Shown here one piece after another: positions 1-8,700 of a stretch of 64,000 nt of DNA. A model generated the notes under the pieces. It was not told where the DNA came from, did no database searches, and saw nothing but the letters and a program-made list of their open reading frames with translations. The position numbers and the translations under genes are program-made. Origin of the DNA: DATJPR01 sp963811705 (GTDB taxonomy: Bacteria > Bacteroidota > Ignavibacteria > UBA10030 > UBA6906); the NCBI GenBank assembly GCA_963811705.1, contig CAWESL010000007.1, positions 558,001 through 622,000 on the forward strand. Reading direction: 5' to 3'. How positions within the stretch are numbered: the stretch's first letter is position 1; the number at the start of each line of letters is the position of its first letter.

Positions 1-904
1 CCAGGGTCATAGCTTCGACGAGCACTCTTCCGTATTGTTCTTTCCAATGTCGCGTGGTCCTTGATGGGAGAACGAGCACATCCATTTCGCGAATGACCCT
101 CCCGACCTCCCCGGAGGGGACTGCCGGGAGAATTCGCACGCGTCGTTCAACCCCCCGTGCGAAGCATCGTTGAGCCAGGGCGTCACGGTAAGGCCCGGAT
201 CCAACCATGACCGCTGAGACACCCTCCGGGATCAGGGCAATTGCATCGACCAATTCATCCAGACCCTTCATCTCGAGGAGTCGTCCCAGGTATCCAACAA
301 CAAGGTCCCCGCGGGGGGCTGTTTCCTGCGCCTCAGGAAGATGAGAGGTTGGGAGTTGAACCCCGAAATAGATTTTCTGAACCTTGCCCCGCACAAGCGG
401 CCGAAGAAATTGTTCTCCCTCCGCCGTCGCACATGCAACAAGGTCGGCCCTCGCAAACGACCTGTTGGCGATGAACCTGTAGAGCCGACGATAAATCCAC
501 TTCCCCGGAAAATGCGTCCCCTGTGAGAGGTTGTCCCACGTATAGAAGGCCAGTTTTGCATTCGGACAAGCGATCGCGTGAAGAGCGAGTGCCTGTGCCG
601 CAAAAGCGCTGAATGGCTCCTCGAAACAGAAAAGAATCTCGGGACGGAAGGCGCGGATTTCTCGGATAAGCCCCGCGATATTCACGTAGAACGCTCGGTT
701 GTAGTAACGCGGCCATACGACTGTTCGTGGGGTGATCGGAAAACCAGGACGAGCATCAGAGGGAAGACGGAGCATCCGATAATTTTCCTCCCAACGGTCC
801 GGGGTAACGGCTTTCAATTCGATTCCATCCCGTTCCGCTAAGCGTCTCCACTTATCGTGATTGATTGGGTCCACGAGATTCTTATCGATCAGGAAGATTC
901 TCAT
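1..904 (-). CDS. GT4-type glycosyltransferase, C-terminus beyond left edge
   Basis: An open frame runs from an ATG at 904 down to base 1 with no stop, giving 301 residues of a protein whose C-terminus lies outside the window. It begins MRIFLIDKNLVDP. The second Rossmann domain of a GT-B fold starts near residue 195 (LVVGYLGRLLEMKGLDELV), and the chain ends in KEQYGRVLVEAMTLG, the E-x7-E nucleotide-sugar signature of GT4 retaining glycosyltransferases. The likely role is cytoplasmic transfer of a sugar from an activated donor to the lipid-linked repeat unit. It starts 9 bp after the flippase stop and so probably shares its transcript. Donor and acceptor cannot be told from sequence. Confidence 0.85.
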   Translation of the reverse strand, partial: MRIFLIDKNLVDPINHDKWRRLAERDGIELKAVTPDRWEENYRMLRLPSDARPGFPITPRTVVWPRYYNRAFYVNIAGLIREIRAFRPEILFCFEEPFSAFAAQALALHAIACPNAKLAFYTWDNLSQGTHFPGKWIYRRLYRFIANRSFARADLVACATAEGEQFLRPLVRGKVQKIYFGVQLPTSHLPEAQETAPRGDLVVGYLGRLLEMKGLDELVDAIALIPEGVSAVMVGSGPYRDALAQRCFARGVERRVRILPAVPSGEVGRVIREMDVLVLPSRTTRHWKEQYGRVLVEAMTL

Positions 905-913
905 ATCTCTTCG

Positions 914-2440
914 TTATCGCGTAAGATGGAGCCGCGGAAAATCACCGACAATCTTTCGCACATCGTCCACGGTCAACAGGCCACTAAGAAATACGCCGAC
1001 CAATGAAATCACGCCGAGGACAATCAGATGGAGCAGCGCGCCCCACGAATCGGGAAGAATGAGCGATGCACCCAGTATCGAGAGAATAAGGATCCCCGAA
1101 CGGAGCACCAGCGCCCGAAGCGGCTCCAAGGATACCTTCGATCGGGCAAGCCACATATAGGCAAATGCAAGCGTGGTCTCCGTCCCAAGGGCAACCATGG
1201 CGGCTCCCGCGGTTCCAAAAACCGGGATCAACAGGAAATTGGCCAGAATATTCAGCCCCGTCACTAATCCAATATACCGGTTTGCTCGTTGTTGAAGCCC
1301 CGTCGCCGCGATAAGTGTTCCGAACACAAAACTTGCGCCAACGGGAATCATGGCGAGCGCTATAATCCCGACCACTCGACTCGCTTCACGAAAGGACGGA
1401 CCGAAGAACAATTCCGTCACCTCGCGTTGCAGCGCAAAGATCGGGATCGCGATGCAGATCGTGAGGCCGATGACGCCGCGAAATGCATTTGCCGCAAGAG
1501 CGGAGAGCACTTCCATGCTTTCCCCCGGCTTGCTGAATCGGGCAAAGAGCGGTGCGGTAATGATCCCTGGAAAAAGCATGTACGACTCCACCAGCCGAAA
1601 TCCGGCATTGAATTCGCCGACAGCGTCTTCGCGACCGAGAAGCCACCCCAGCATGACCGTCCCCGATCGGAAATAGACAACGGTAAAAATATTCAGGAGT
1701 GCAAAAGGCAGCGCTGGACGAAGGATGGTGGACCAAAGAGATGGGAGAAACGTCAATCTCCAACGCGGCAAGCCGACGACCTTGATCATCAATCCAAGCG
1801 TCAGGAGACACGAGAGGAAGTAGGCTGCGGCATAGCTTATGGCGAATCCTTCGGCGCGGGCGCCACGCAGCAGGACGAAGGTCCCGAAGGCGATCACCAG
1901 TCCTTTTTCGACGACAATCGAAAGTGCCTCGTTCTGCAGAATCTCGAACGCCCGGAAGACAAACCGGGCGTGAATCATCAGTGCGTTCGACACCGAATAC
2001 ACCACGGCAGTCACGAGAAGAACAGGCGTTCCGATGGGAAAGTGAAATACATACCCTATTGCGATTGCAGCGAGTCCGGCCGCGAGGGAGAGCCCGACAC
2101 GCGTGACACTCGAGCGGGCGAAGAAATCGACAAACGCCTCCTTGTGTATCGACAGTTCTCGAACAGCAAGGAGATCGACACCGCCGTCAAAAAACGCAGA
2201 GACGATGGAAACAAAAGAGAAGGTGAACATGTAGGCCCCGAACTCTGCAGGTCCGAGGTATCGCGCGGAAAAGAGGAGAAAGATAAACCAGAACGGTTTC
2301 ACGCCGAAGTTCGCAGCGGCAAGCCATCGGATGTTATGCGCGACGCCCAGCCGCCGTCGTGCGGCATCGGTGACTGCTGTGGAGCGGAGTGTCACCATGT
2401 TCGTGCATATCTCCGGGGGAATATTTCTTGGTTGTTCCAT
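914..2440 (-). CDS. Polysaccharide flippase (Wzx-like, MOP superfamily)
   Basis: About 508 residues, almost wholly hydrophobic, with 12 or more predicted membrane segments. The early stretch (about residues 45-75: FGVKPFWFIFLLFSARYLGP, then EFGAYMFTFSF) matches the first two helices typical of O-antigen flippases of the MOP/MATE-like superfamily. It should move undecaprenyl-diphosphate-linked repeat units across the inner membrane. An in-frame ATG at residue 15 (position 2398), preceded by GGAG, is an equally good start. It lies between a GT4 gene and an O-antigen polymerase, the usual Wzx/Wzy context. A second flippase sits at 22976-24481, so this one probably serves a separate glycan. Confidence 0.88.
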   Translation of the reverse strand: MEQPRNIPPEICTNMVTLRSTAVTDAARRRLGVAHNIRWLAAANFGVKPFWFIFLLFSARYLGPAEFGAYMFTFSFVSIVSAFFDGGVDLLAVRELSIHKEAFVDFFARSSVTRVGLSLAAGLAAIAIGYVFHFPIGTPVLLVTAVVYSVSNALMIHARFVFRAFEILQNEALSIVVEKGLVIAFGTFVLLRGARAEGFAISYAAAYFLSCLLTLGLMIKVVGLPRWRLTFLPSLWSTILRPALPFALLNIFTVVYFRSGTVMLGWLLGREDAVGEFNAGFRLVESYMLFPGIITAPLFARFSKPGESMEVLSALAANAFRGVIGLTICIAIPIFALQREVTELFFGPSFREASRVVGIIALAMIPVGASFVFGTLIAATGLQQRANRYIGLVTGLNILANFLLIPVFGTAGAAMVALGTETTLAFAYMWLARSKVSLEPLRALVLRSGILILSILGASLILPDSWGALLHLIVLGVISLVGVFLSGLLTVDDVRKIVGDFPRLHLTR

Positions 2441-2658
2441 CGGCGTCCAAGTTCTACTCGTCGACCGATGCCAACCGCAATATTCCGCTCTACCCGAACC
2501 AAATAGATCCTTTGCATCAGTTCAGCATAATCGAAGCAAGCTCGACAGAAATCGCATGATGAGCTACTTGACACTTGTTTCTCCCTCTGCTTCAGTCATC
2601 CACCTTGATGCTGGCGATCTTTTCCTGAAACACAAGGGAATTCGGCACTCCATAGAGA

Positions 2659-4122
2659 TTACCTAGTGGGAGACATGAGGATGGACTGACGGGAATTCCG
2701 GGAAGGTTGGAGTCTGTCAGCAAGGGCAAGTATGCAGGCAGCTTCAATCCAGAAAGGAACAGCCACTTTGTCGATAATCAAGAAATCGTTGAACAATGCA
2801 TGAATTGCATATGTGAGGATACCCGAAACACACCCCAAAACAAGACCTTTTTCAAGGCCTCCCTCAAGCCTGAAGTACGCGCGAATCCCAATTATGAGGA
2901 TGCTTACAACGAAAATTGTCCAGCTGGCAAAGCACAATACACCTCCTTCCGCGAAATAGAGCAAATAGTCGTTATGCGCCATGGCGTATATCCCGGAGAT
3001 GGGTGTTTCGAATTGCGGATCACGGTAACGTTCATAGGCGTCCGGGTACACTCCGAGTCCCACGCCAGTGAGAGGATGACTCTTGATGATATTCAGCGCC
3101 GCAACCCATCGATTTAAACGCTCAAGATTTGAAATATTTTGCTCTAGATCTCCCACAGATGCAGCGTTGCGCTCGAGGGACGAATTCACACCCTCGCGAA
3201 CAAAGATGCCGGCAAGTATGACAACTGAAGCGATGATAACAATGAACGTTCGAAGCTTGAAGAGATCCTTCGAACGTACAATTGCGACAAGGGCTAGCAC
3301 AACCGCTATTCCTACCCATGCCGCCCGAGTATAGGAAAACACGACCGCAAAGAACAATGTAATCGCCGTCAGCCATGCAATCGATCGAGTGACAGGTCCT
3401 CCGCTTTTTGTGATCGCGAGTCCGAGCGCTGGTCCGAACATCAAGGCGAGGTACGCGGCATATGAGCCATGTTCCGTAAAAAATGGGTACGGTGCCGCGT
3501 TCGATGCGCCGGGCCCGAACCCCATTGCAGCATGTCGGAAAATTGTATAGGTGGCAACGATCAACGCCGAGATAAAACCGGCGATAAAAAGAGGAACAAA
3601 ATCTCGCACCTGCGCCACTCTTCTTCGCACAAAGAAAAAACAGCTCGAGGCATACCAAAGCATATTCGCTGACATCTTCACAGAATGAATGGGAATCAGA
3701 CTAAAGAGAATAGACCCCAATATTGTTAGAATGAATAGTCCCAGGAACAATCTGGGTATCTGAGTTATTCGAGAAGAAATCCCCTCTTTCTCTCTTCTGT
3801 AGAGGAGCTCCAGAACCCAAAATCCGAGAAGAAGCAATATCATCGGTTCTGTGGGAATTTGAAGCGCGGATCCTGTACCCGGAACTATCATCTCAACAGA
3901 AAACGGCGTCGCAACAAGGATTAAGAAAATCATTATCGTGCTGTTTTGGATAAGCACCATAACCAGCAGTAATGCAAGAGGGGCCAAGAGAAGCCAAAGA
4001 ACTCCACTTGCAAGAGACACCGCCGTGAGAACCAAGAAGAGCGAAGAGGCACCGACTAATGCAGATGTCTCTCGGCTGGATAAATCAGCGGGGAAAATTG
4101 CTTTTGTAATCACGCCATACAT
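2659..4122 (-). CDS. O-antigen polymerase/ligase family membrane protein (Wzy_C domain)
   Basis: A 487-residue polytopic protein with about 10-12 membrane helices. A large periplasmic loop near residues 340-390 carries HPLTGVGLGVYPDAY and, after a gap, AHNDYLLYFAEGG. The GxGxGxY...HN layout is the hallmark of the Wzy_C family, which includes O-antigen polymerases and WaaL ligases. It probably polymerises repeat units delivered by the flippase at 914-2440. Only 20 bp separate it from the Wzz gene upstream, while 218 bp separate it from the flippase downstream. Its DNA is clearly AT-richer than the genes around it. Polymerase versus ligase cannot be settled by sequence. Confidence 0.85.
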   Translation of the reverse strand: MYGVITKAIFPADLSSRETSALVGASSLFLVLTAVSLASGVLWLLLAPLALLLVMVLIQNSTIMIFLILVATPFSVEMIVPGTGSALQIPTEPMILLLLGFWVLELLYRREKEGISSRITQIPRLFLGLFILTILGSILFSLIPIHSVKMSANMLWYASSCFFFVRRRVAQVRDFVPLFIAGFISALIVATYTIFRHAAMGFGPGASNAAPYPFFTEHGSYAAYLALMFGPALGLAITKSGGPVTRSIAWLTAITLFFAVVFSYTRAAWVGIAVVLALVAIVRSKDLFKLRTFIVIIASVVILAGIFVREGVNSSLERNAASVGDLEQNISNLERLNRWVAALNIIKSHPLTGVGLGVYPDAYERYRDPQFETPISGIYAMAHNDYLLYFAEGGVLCFASWTIFVVSILIIGIRAYFRLEGGLEKGLVLGCVSGILTYAIHALFNDFLIIDKVAVPFWIEAACILALADRLQPSRNSRQSILMSPTR

Positions 4123-4142
4123 CTCAATGGATCCCCGCCGGA

Positions 4143-5324
4143 TTACGATCGGTTCTTTTTGCGACGCATGAGATCACGGATTTCCTGCATCTTTCTCCTG
4201 TGTTCGGGATTCGTCGCATTCAAGAATGACAATCGCTCCCGGAAAAAAACAATTGAGAGGGCGAAGAATAATGAAGCCGCAGTTGTTGCGAGGACAATCC
4301 ACAATCGCTTTGGGCCTGCTTTTCTTTCCGCGGGGACTGCTTTGTCAAGCACGAGAATCACAGGTACATCTTTCTTTTCATCGATTCTTGATTGTTCGAG
4401 CATAGGTATGAGATACTCGAGAATCTTCTGACGGATGAGGACATTCTCGTAGAGGCGCGCCGACATCAGACCAACTTCCGGGAATGCAGACACCTTCCGA
4501 TCAATTTCCTGAAGCTCCAATTTCACTTGTTGGACCGCAGGATCTGAAGAGTCAAACGATCGCTGCAGAATGCTCAATTCCACTTCCTTTCGTGCTTTCA
4601 TGCCGTAGAGCCCGGCCACGACAGATAGAGTGGCGGTCTGATCCGGAGAGATCATGGTCCCTGTAGTCTCCTGATATCGACGCAATGAATCTTCGGCCAA
4701 ATGAAGTTCATTCATTAAACCATTGACGCGAGTTTCGATGAATTCTCGATTGTCGTGCGCTTCCTTCGTCCCCAATCGAATGCTGATTTGATTCAACTCT
4801 TCGACGAGAAAGTTCGCCATTTCGGCGCACCGCTTGGGGTCTCGATCTGTAACATCAATAGTAATGTAATCCTCCTTCTGAATCTCAATCGAGACATTCT
4901 CATCGAGCTGCCTCAAGGCATCTTCCATTAGACTATCAGCGATTTTATATTCTGCGAAGAGATTGAACCGTTGAACAACAGCTTCACGCGCACTTCTGCT
5001 GTTAAGAATGGCGAGATAGTTATACGCCCCGGTCGATTGTCCGAGACTCCCCAAGCGAGAGCCTCCCAGGCCTCTAAGCAAGCTGCTCGCTGCAGAGAAT
5101 GGGGAGGGGCCAGAAGATTCTTTTGGGGGTACAACTGATGCCGTCGCCTTATAAACTTTTGGGAGCAAAAGACTCACGATGATAGCGATAACCATGCTAG
5201 ACAAGACAATGCTAAGAATGAATCGACGCCACTTGACTGCGACGGCCAAATAATCCAGGAAGTTCCCTTCTTTAATCGCAAACGACGAGTCGCTGGACCC
5301 GCCCGTTGAATTCTCAGAGTTCAT
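4143..5324 (-). CDS. Wzz-type chain-length determinant (PCP family)
   Basis: 393 residues with the standard polysaccharide co-polymerase layout: a cytoplasmic N-terminus, a first membrane helix at about residues 34-55 (FILSIVLSSMVIAIIVSLLL), a long periplasmic domain with coiled-coil character at about 190-290, and a second helix near 345-365 (IVLATTAASLFFALSIVFF) followed by a short basic tail. No Walker motifs follow, so this is a kinase-free co-polymerase, unlike the Wzc protein at 45547-47889. It should set the modal chain length together with the polymerase immediately downstream. Confidence 0.88.
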   Translation of the reverse strand: MNSENSTGGSSDSSFAIKEGNFLDYLAVAVKWRRFILSIVLSSMVIAIIVSLLLPKVYKATASVVPPKESSGPSPFSAASSLLRGLGGSRLGSLGQSTGAYNYLAILNSRSAREAVVQRFNLFAEYKIADSLMEDALRQLDENVSIEIQKEDYITIDVTDRDPKRCAEMANFLVEELNQISIRLGTKEAHDNREFIETRVNGLMNELHLAEDSLRRYQETTGTMISPDQTATLSVVAGLYGMKARKEVELSILQRSFDSSDPAVQQVKLELQEIDRKVSAFPEVGLMSARLYENVLIRQKILEYLIPMLEQSRIDEKKDVPVILVLDKAVPAERKAGPKRLWIVLATTAASLFFALSIVFFRERLSFLNATNPEHRRKMQEIRDLMRRKKNRS

Positions 5325-5420
5325 ACGTTTCTACCCGGTAAGCGAGTGTCGAATCGGTTGATCACCAACTACTCATGTTTAGACTGCATTACAGCGAGGA
5401 ATGCATCCCGTAGGGACGCG

Positions 5421-7097
5421 TCATTTCTTTATCTGCACCACCAGCACCGCCAGGCTCACCGCGACGCCGATGATTCCAGCGGCCTGCGAAATCACACCGA
5501 CGTAGTATGCGAAGTTGTGCTCCGTCACCATCGGCACCCAGATGTAATCCCCCTCTTCAATCTGCGTGTCGCCCGGGTCTAACCACTGCTTCGTGCTCGC
5601 TTTGACAATGCGGATTCCACCTGACCGGGCCCGGTCGGTCACCCCTCCGACCTTCTCGATATAGTATTCGTAATCCTTCCCGGGCTCGAAAGGGACGTGT
5701 CCCGGAAGGACAACTTGACCGAACACGTACACCGTCCTGTCGATGGCCGGAATACTGACCAGATCCCCGTCCTTCATACTAACGTCGCGCGTCGTGTCTC
5801 CATGCTGAAACAGCGCGACGAAGTCCGTGGAGACACGCTCTCCCTGAAGCCTCGAAGCCGTTTCCACACCATAGTACAACGTGTCCTCAGGAGGCACTCC
5901 TCCCGTATAGCTTGCCAATCGCTCTGATTCAAGTTCCTGCGGTGTCGCTCCCTGGCGCACCACCGCGGCGCGCGAGAGCGCCGCTTGCGATGTGAAGCCT
6001 CCTGCCATCGCAATCACTTCGGAAAGTTTCGTCCCTTCGCGGGAGATCGGATAGAACCCGGGATATCTCACCTCGCCGACCACATTTACCCTGGGATCCC
6101 CCCGCAAATCCGGCTTTCTTCTCACGACGATCCTGTCGCCTGCCTGCAAAGGAACGTCCGATTCGGCGGTCGACAGGTTCAGCGATATCGACTGTAATTC
6201 CTTCCCGGAACGGTCGTAACGATACAGGTCCACACTGTCCAAGAGCGCGTCTTCCGTCAGGCCGTACGCCAGATCGATGGCCGTATGCACGCTGTCTCCG
6301 GGAACAAACTCTACTCTCCCCGGAAGATGGACAGCCCCGTACACGCCCATCAATCCCCTTTGCTCGCTGATCCGCGGCACGACGATGACGTCTCCGCCCT
6401 GCAAATACGGGTTCAGCGAATCAATTTTCTCGGCAGCGTAGCGCGACAGGTCCACCGTCTGGTCCGTCCCATCGCTGTGATGGACCACAATCAACCGACG
6501 GGACTGCTGCCGCCGCATATACTGGAGGTTCATCTCCTCTTCCACCCTCTGACTCCGCATCACCTGGTTGGCCGCCTCGATCGCCCGTGACACACGATCG
6601 GTCGGCGGAAGCGTGTACGTCCCCGGGACCAGCACTTCCCCCAGTACGGTGACCACGACGTTACGAGGAATCGTCAAGGTGACGGTCGCGCGTGCAGTGA
6701 TAAACCGTTTGTGAATCTCATCCAGGACAGCGGAGCGTGCCTTCGTCAGGGTCATGTCCGCCACGCGGATCTCTCCGACCAACGGGATAATCAGCGTCCC
6801 TTCCGGGGAGACGAGCGGGTTTGCGACAATCGGCGGGCTCGTCCAGATCGTCACGCCGAAGCCGTCCGAGGGGCCGACGATGTACCGATCGGGATTGATG
6901 ACCGATTCAAGCGCAACGGCCCGACCCGAAACAGCGGCCTGGGATGGCTGAACAGCGGTGCCGCGATTGAGGGAATTCAACAGGTCCCCGCCCAGGTCAC
7001 CCGTTCCGGTTTGCTGTGCATGGGCGAGCGTGCCAAGGCCAAGCACCAGCGCCAAAAACACCTTGACGTGGAAACGGATCGTTTCAGCGATTCTCAT
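5421..7097 (-). CDS. Polysaccharide export protein with SLBB domains (Wza-like)
   Basis: 558 residues. The N-terminus is a signal peptide cleaved after LAHAQ. A Poly_export (PES) domain follows at about 80-165 (VGPSDGFGVTIWTSP ... SPEGTLIIPLVGEI), then three SLBB-like repeats, each opening with a motif such as VLGEVLVPGTYTL, VYGAVHLPGRVEF or VVGEVRYPGFYPI. A C-terminal hydrophobic helix (about 533-556) ends in QIKK. In E. coli Wza the C-terminal helix forms the outer-membrane alpha-barrel, so the same role is inferred here. No lipobox cysteine is visible. Its start lies 14 bp inside the 3' end of the rmlB-like gene, indicating translational coupling. Confidence 0.88.
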   Translation of the reverse strand: MRIAETIRFHVKVFLALVLGLGTLAHAQQTGTGDLGGDLLNSLNRGTAVQPSQAAVSGRAVALESVINPDRYIVGPSDGFGVTIWTSPPIVANPLVSPEGTLIIPLVGEIRVADMTLTKARSAVLDEIHKRFITARATVTLTIPRNVVVTVLGEVLVPGTYTLPPTDRVSRAIEAANQVMRSQRVEEEMNLQYMRRQQSRRLIVVHHSDGTDQTVDLSRYAAEKIDSLNPYLQGGDVIVVPRISEQRGLMGVYGAVHLPGRVEFVPGDSVHTAIDLAYGLTEDALLDSVDLYRYDRSGKELQSISLNLSTAESDVPLQAGDRIVVRRKPDLRGDPRVNVVGEVRYPGFYPISREGTKLSEVIAMAGGFTSQAALSRAAVVRQGATPQELESERLASYTGGVPPEDTLYYGVETASRLQGERVSTDFVALFQHGDTTRDVSMKDGDLVSIPAIDRTVYVFGQVVLPGHVPFEPGKDYEYYIEKVGGVTDRARSGGIRIVKASTKQWLDPGDTQIEEGDYIWVPMVTEHNFAYYVGVISQAAGIIGVAVSLAVLVVQIKK

Positions 7098-8098
7098 ATT
7101 GCTTTCGATAATAGTCCTTGTATTCCCCCGACATCACACGCGACCACCATGCTTTGTGCGTTCTGTACCATTCCACTTTTTCGGCAAGTCCTTCTTCGAA
7201 GGTGTGGGCGGGCGTCCACTCGAGCTCACGGAATATTTTCGTCGCATCCATCGCATACCGTCGATCGTGCCCGGGCCGGTCCTTCACGTACGTAATCAGC
7301 GACTCGGGTTTCCCGAGGTGCTTGAGGATCAGCTTTACGATGTCAATGTTCTTCCACTCGTTGTTTCCCCCGATGTTGTACACTTCGCCGACCCGGCCGT
7401 TGCGCATGACCGTGTCAATGGCCGAGCAGTGATCGTCGACGTGGAGCCAATCCCGGACATTCAGGCCGTCCCCGTACACCGGAAGCGGTTTGTCATTCAT
7501 GGCATTGATGATCATCAACGGGATGAGCTTTTCCGGAAACTGATACGGGCCATAGTTGTTGGAGCACCGGGTCATGACGACCGGCAGTCCGAACGTGTGA
7601 TGATACGCCAGCGCCAGCATATCCGAACCGGCTTTGCTCGCCGAGTACGGACTGTTGGGGTGGATCGGCGTCGACTCCACGAATTTTCCTAAAGAGCCGA
7701 GCGATCCATATACTTCATCGGTCGACACATGGACGAAACGTTCGATGCCGATTGCGCGCGCGGCGTCCAGGAGCACCTGGGTGCCGAGGACGTTGGTCTT
7801 CACGAAAACGGATGCGCCGAGGATGCTCCGGTCCACGTGCGATTCGGCGGCGAAGTGCACGATCGTGTCGACAGCATGCTTTTTGATCGCGGCAATGACG
7901 GCGTCGGAATCGCAAATGTCTCCGCGAACAAATTGGTAGCGAGGATCCGTTGCGACATCCTCGAGGTTTTCGAGATTCCCCGCGTAGGTCAGGGCGTCGA
8001 AATTGGCGATGCGAACGTCGGGGTACTTGCGCAGAAGGTGAGTGAATAAAATTCGAACCGATGAACCCGGCGCCGCCCGTAACGAGAATTGCCTTCAT
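7084..8098 (-). pseudogene. rfbB: dTDP-glucose 4,6-dehydratase (rmlB/rfbB) interrupted by a one-base insertion
   Basis: Both halves are recognisable. From the ATG at 8098 the frame encodes MKAILVTGGAGFIGSNFIH with the NAD-binding GxxGxxG motif, then becomes nonsense. The correct sequence resumes one base over with LLRKYPDVRI and runs to the stop at 7084, including STDEVYG (catalytic Asp-Glu region), YSASKAGSD (the YxxxK pair) and CSNNYGPYQFPEK. Removing one G near 8037-8040 (plus strand GAAGGTGAGTG to GAAGGTAGTG) restores IHYLLRKYPD and a 337-residue protein of normal length. It is either a sequencing/assembly error or a true frameshift. A shortened product from a start at 7860 would lack the NAD-binding loop. 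The rest of the gene shows no decay. Confidence 0.85.
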
Positions 8099-8099
8099 T

Positions 8100-8573
8100 T
8101 CAGTCCAGGAGGAAGGGGGATTGAGGATCGCTTTCGTGTCGGATTTCATCGACCTGCTGCTTCTTCTGCTCTCCTGCATACAGCTTGTTCGGCAGATTCA
8201 CGACCATCCCGGGTTTCCCGCCGATGTTCTTGTAGGCATGGACGACGCCCGGAGGGATGATCAACGAGCGTGGCGCGTTTTCACCCGCGAAGATCGTCTG
8301 CTTGATCCGATACGTGGGCGATCCCTTGCGGTTGTCCCAGAGGTAGATCTTGAAATCGGACGGCCCGATAAACGCAAAGTTGTCCGACTGGTCGACATGT
8401 TCATGCGGGCCCCGTGGCACGTCCGGGAGGGTGATGGAAATGTAGCCCATCACGGGGTGAAAACGAGCGTCGAGTTCATCGCTGCGATAGAGTTCCGTCA
8501 GCCATCCCCGTTCGTCCACATATTTGGGGAGATCTTTCACGACGATGTCATGGATCTTGCCCTTGGTGAACAT
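8100..8573 (-). CDS. dTDP-4-dehydrorhamnose 3,5-epimerase-like cupin (RmlC family)
   Basis: 157 residues with the RmlC-like double-stranded beta-helix pattern. DERGWLTELYRSDEL near residue 20 matches the family's N-terminal strand, VPRGPHEHVDQSDNF near 52-66 holds the histidines that replace the usual RGLHxQ motif, and SLIIPPGVVHAYKNI (about 103-117) is the conserved second cupin motif. It is shorter than classical RmlC (about 180 residues), so a dTDP-4-keto-6-deoxyglucose epimerase or isomerase of related type is likely rather than certain. Its stop is 1 bp from the rmlB start, so the two genes form a dTDP-sugar pair. No rmlA or rmlD is present in this window. Confidence 0.78.
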   Translation of the reverse strand: MFTKGKIHDIVVKDLPKYVDERGWLTELYRSDELDARFHPVMGYISITLPDVPRGPHEHVDQSDNFAFIGPSDFKIYLWDNRKGSPTYRIKQTIFAGENAPRSLIIPPGVVHAYKNIGGKPGMVVNLPNKLYAGEQKKQQVDEIRHESDPQSPFLLD

Positions 8574-8700
8574 CGTGTCGGCACTTTCAGCTGTGGAGGA
8601 AATGGTGTGAGACCAGCGAGCTATCCCTGCGGCGTAGCGATGCCGGAATCTCCGGGTTTGGGGCTGAAACTATTCAAGATACGGCTTTTGGCGGGAACAA

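Noticed and set aside
1289..2506. Plus-strand open frame of 405 residues
   Set aside because: It is antisense to the flippase, and its residue content (Arg/Glu/Lys/Gly-rich, no motifs) is typical of a shadow in GC-rich DNA.
7715..8179. Separate 154-residue minus-strand gene
   Set aside because: Its only meaningful part (MKAILVTGGAGFIGSNF) is the true N-terminus of the frameshifted rmlB; the remainder is out of frame.
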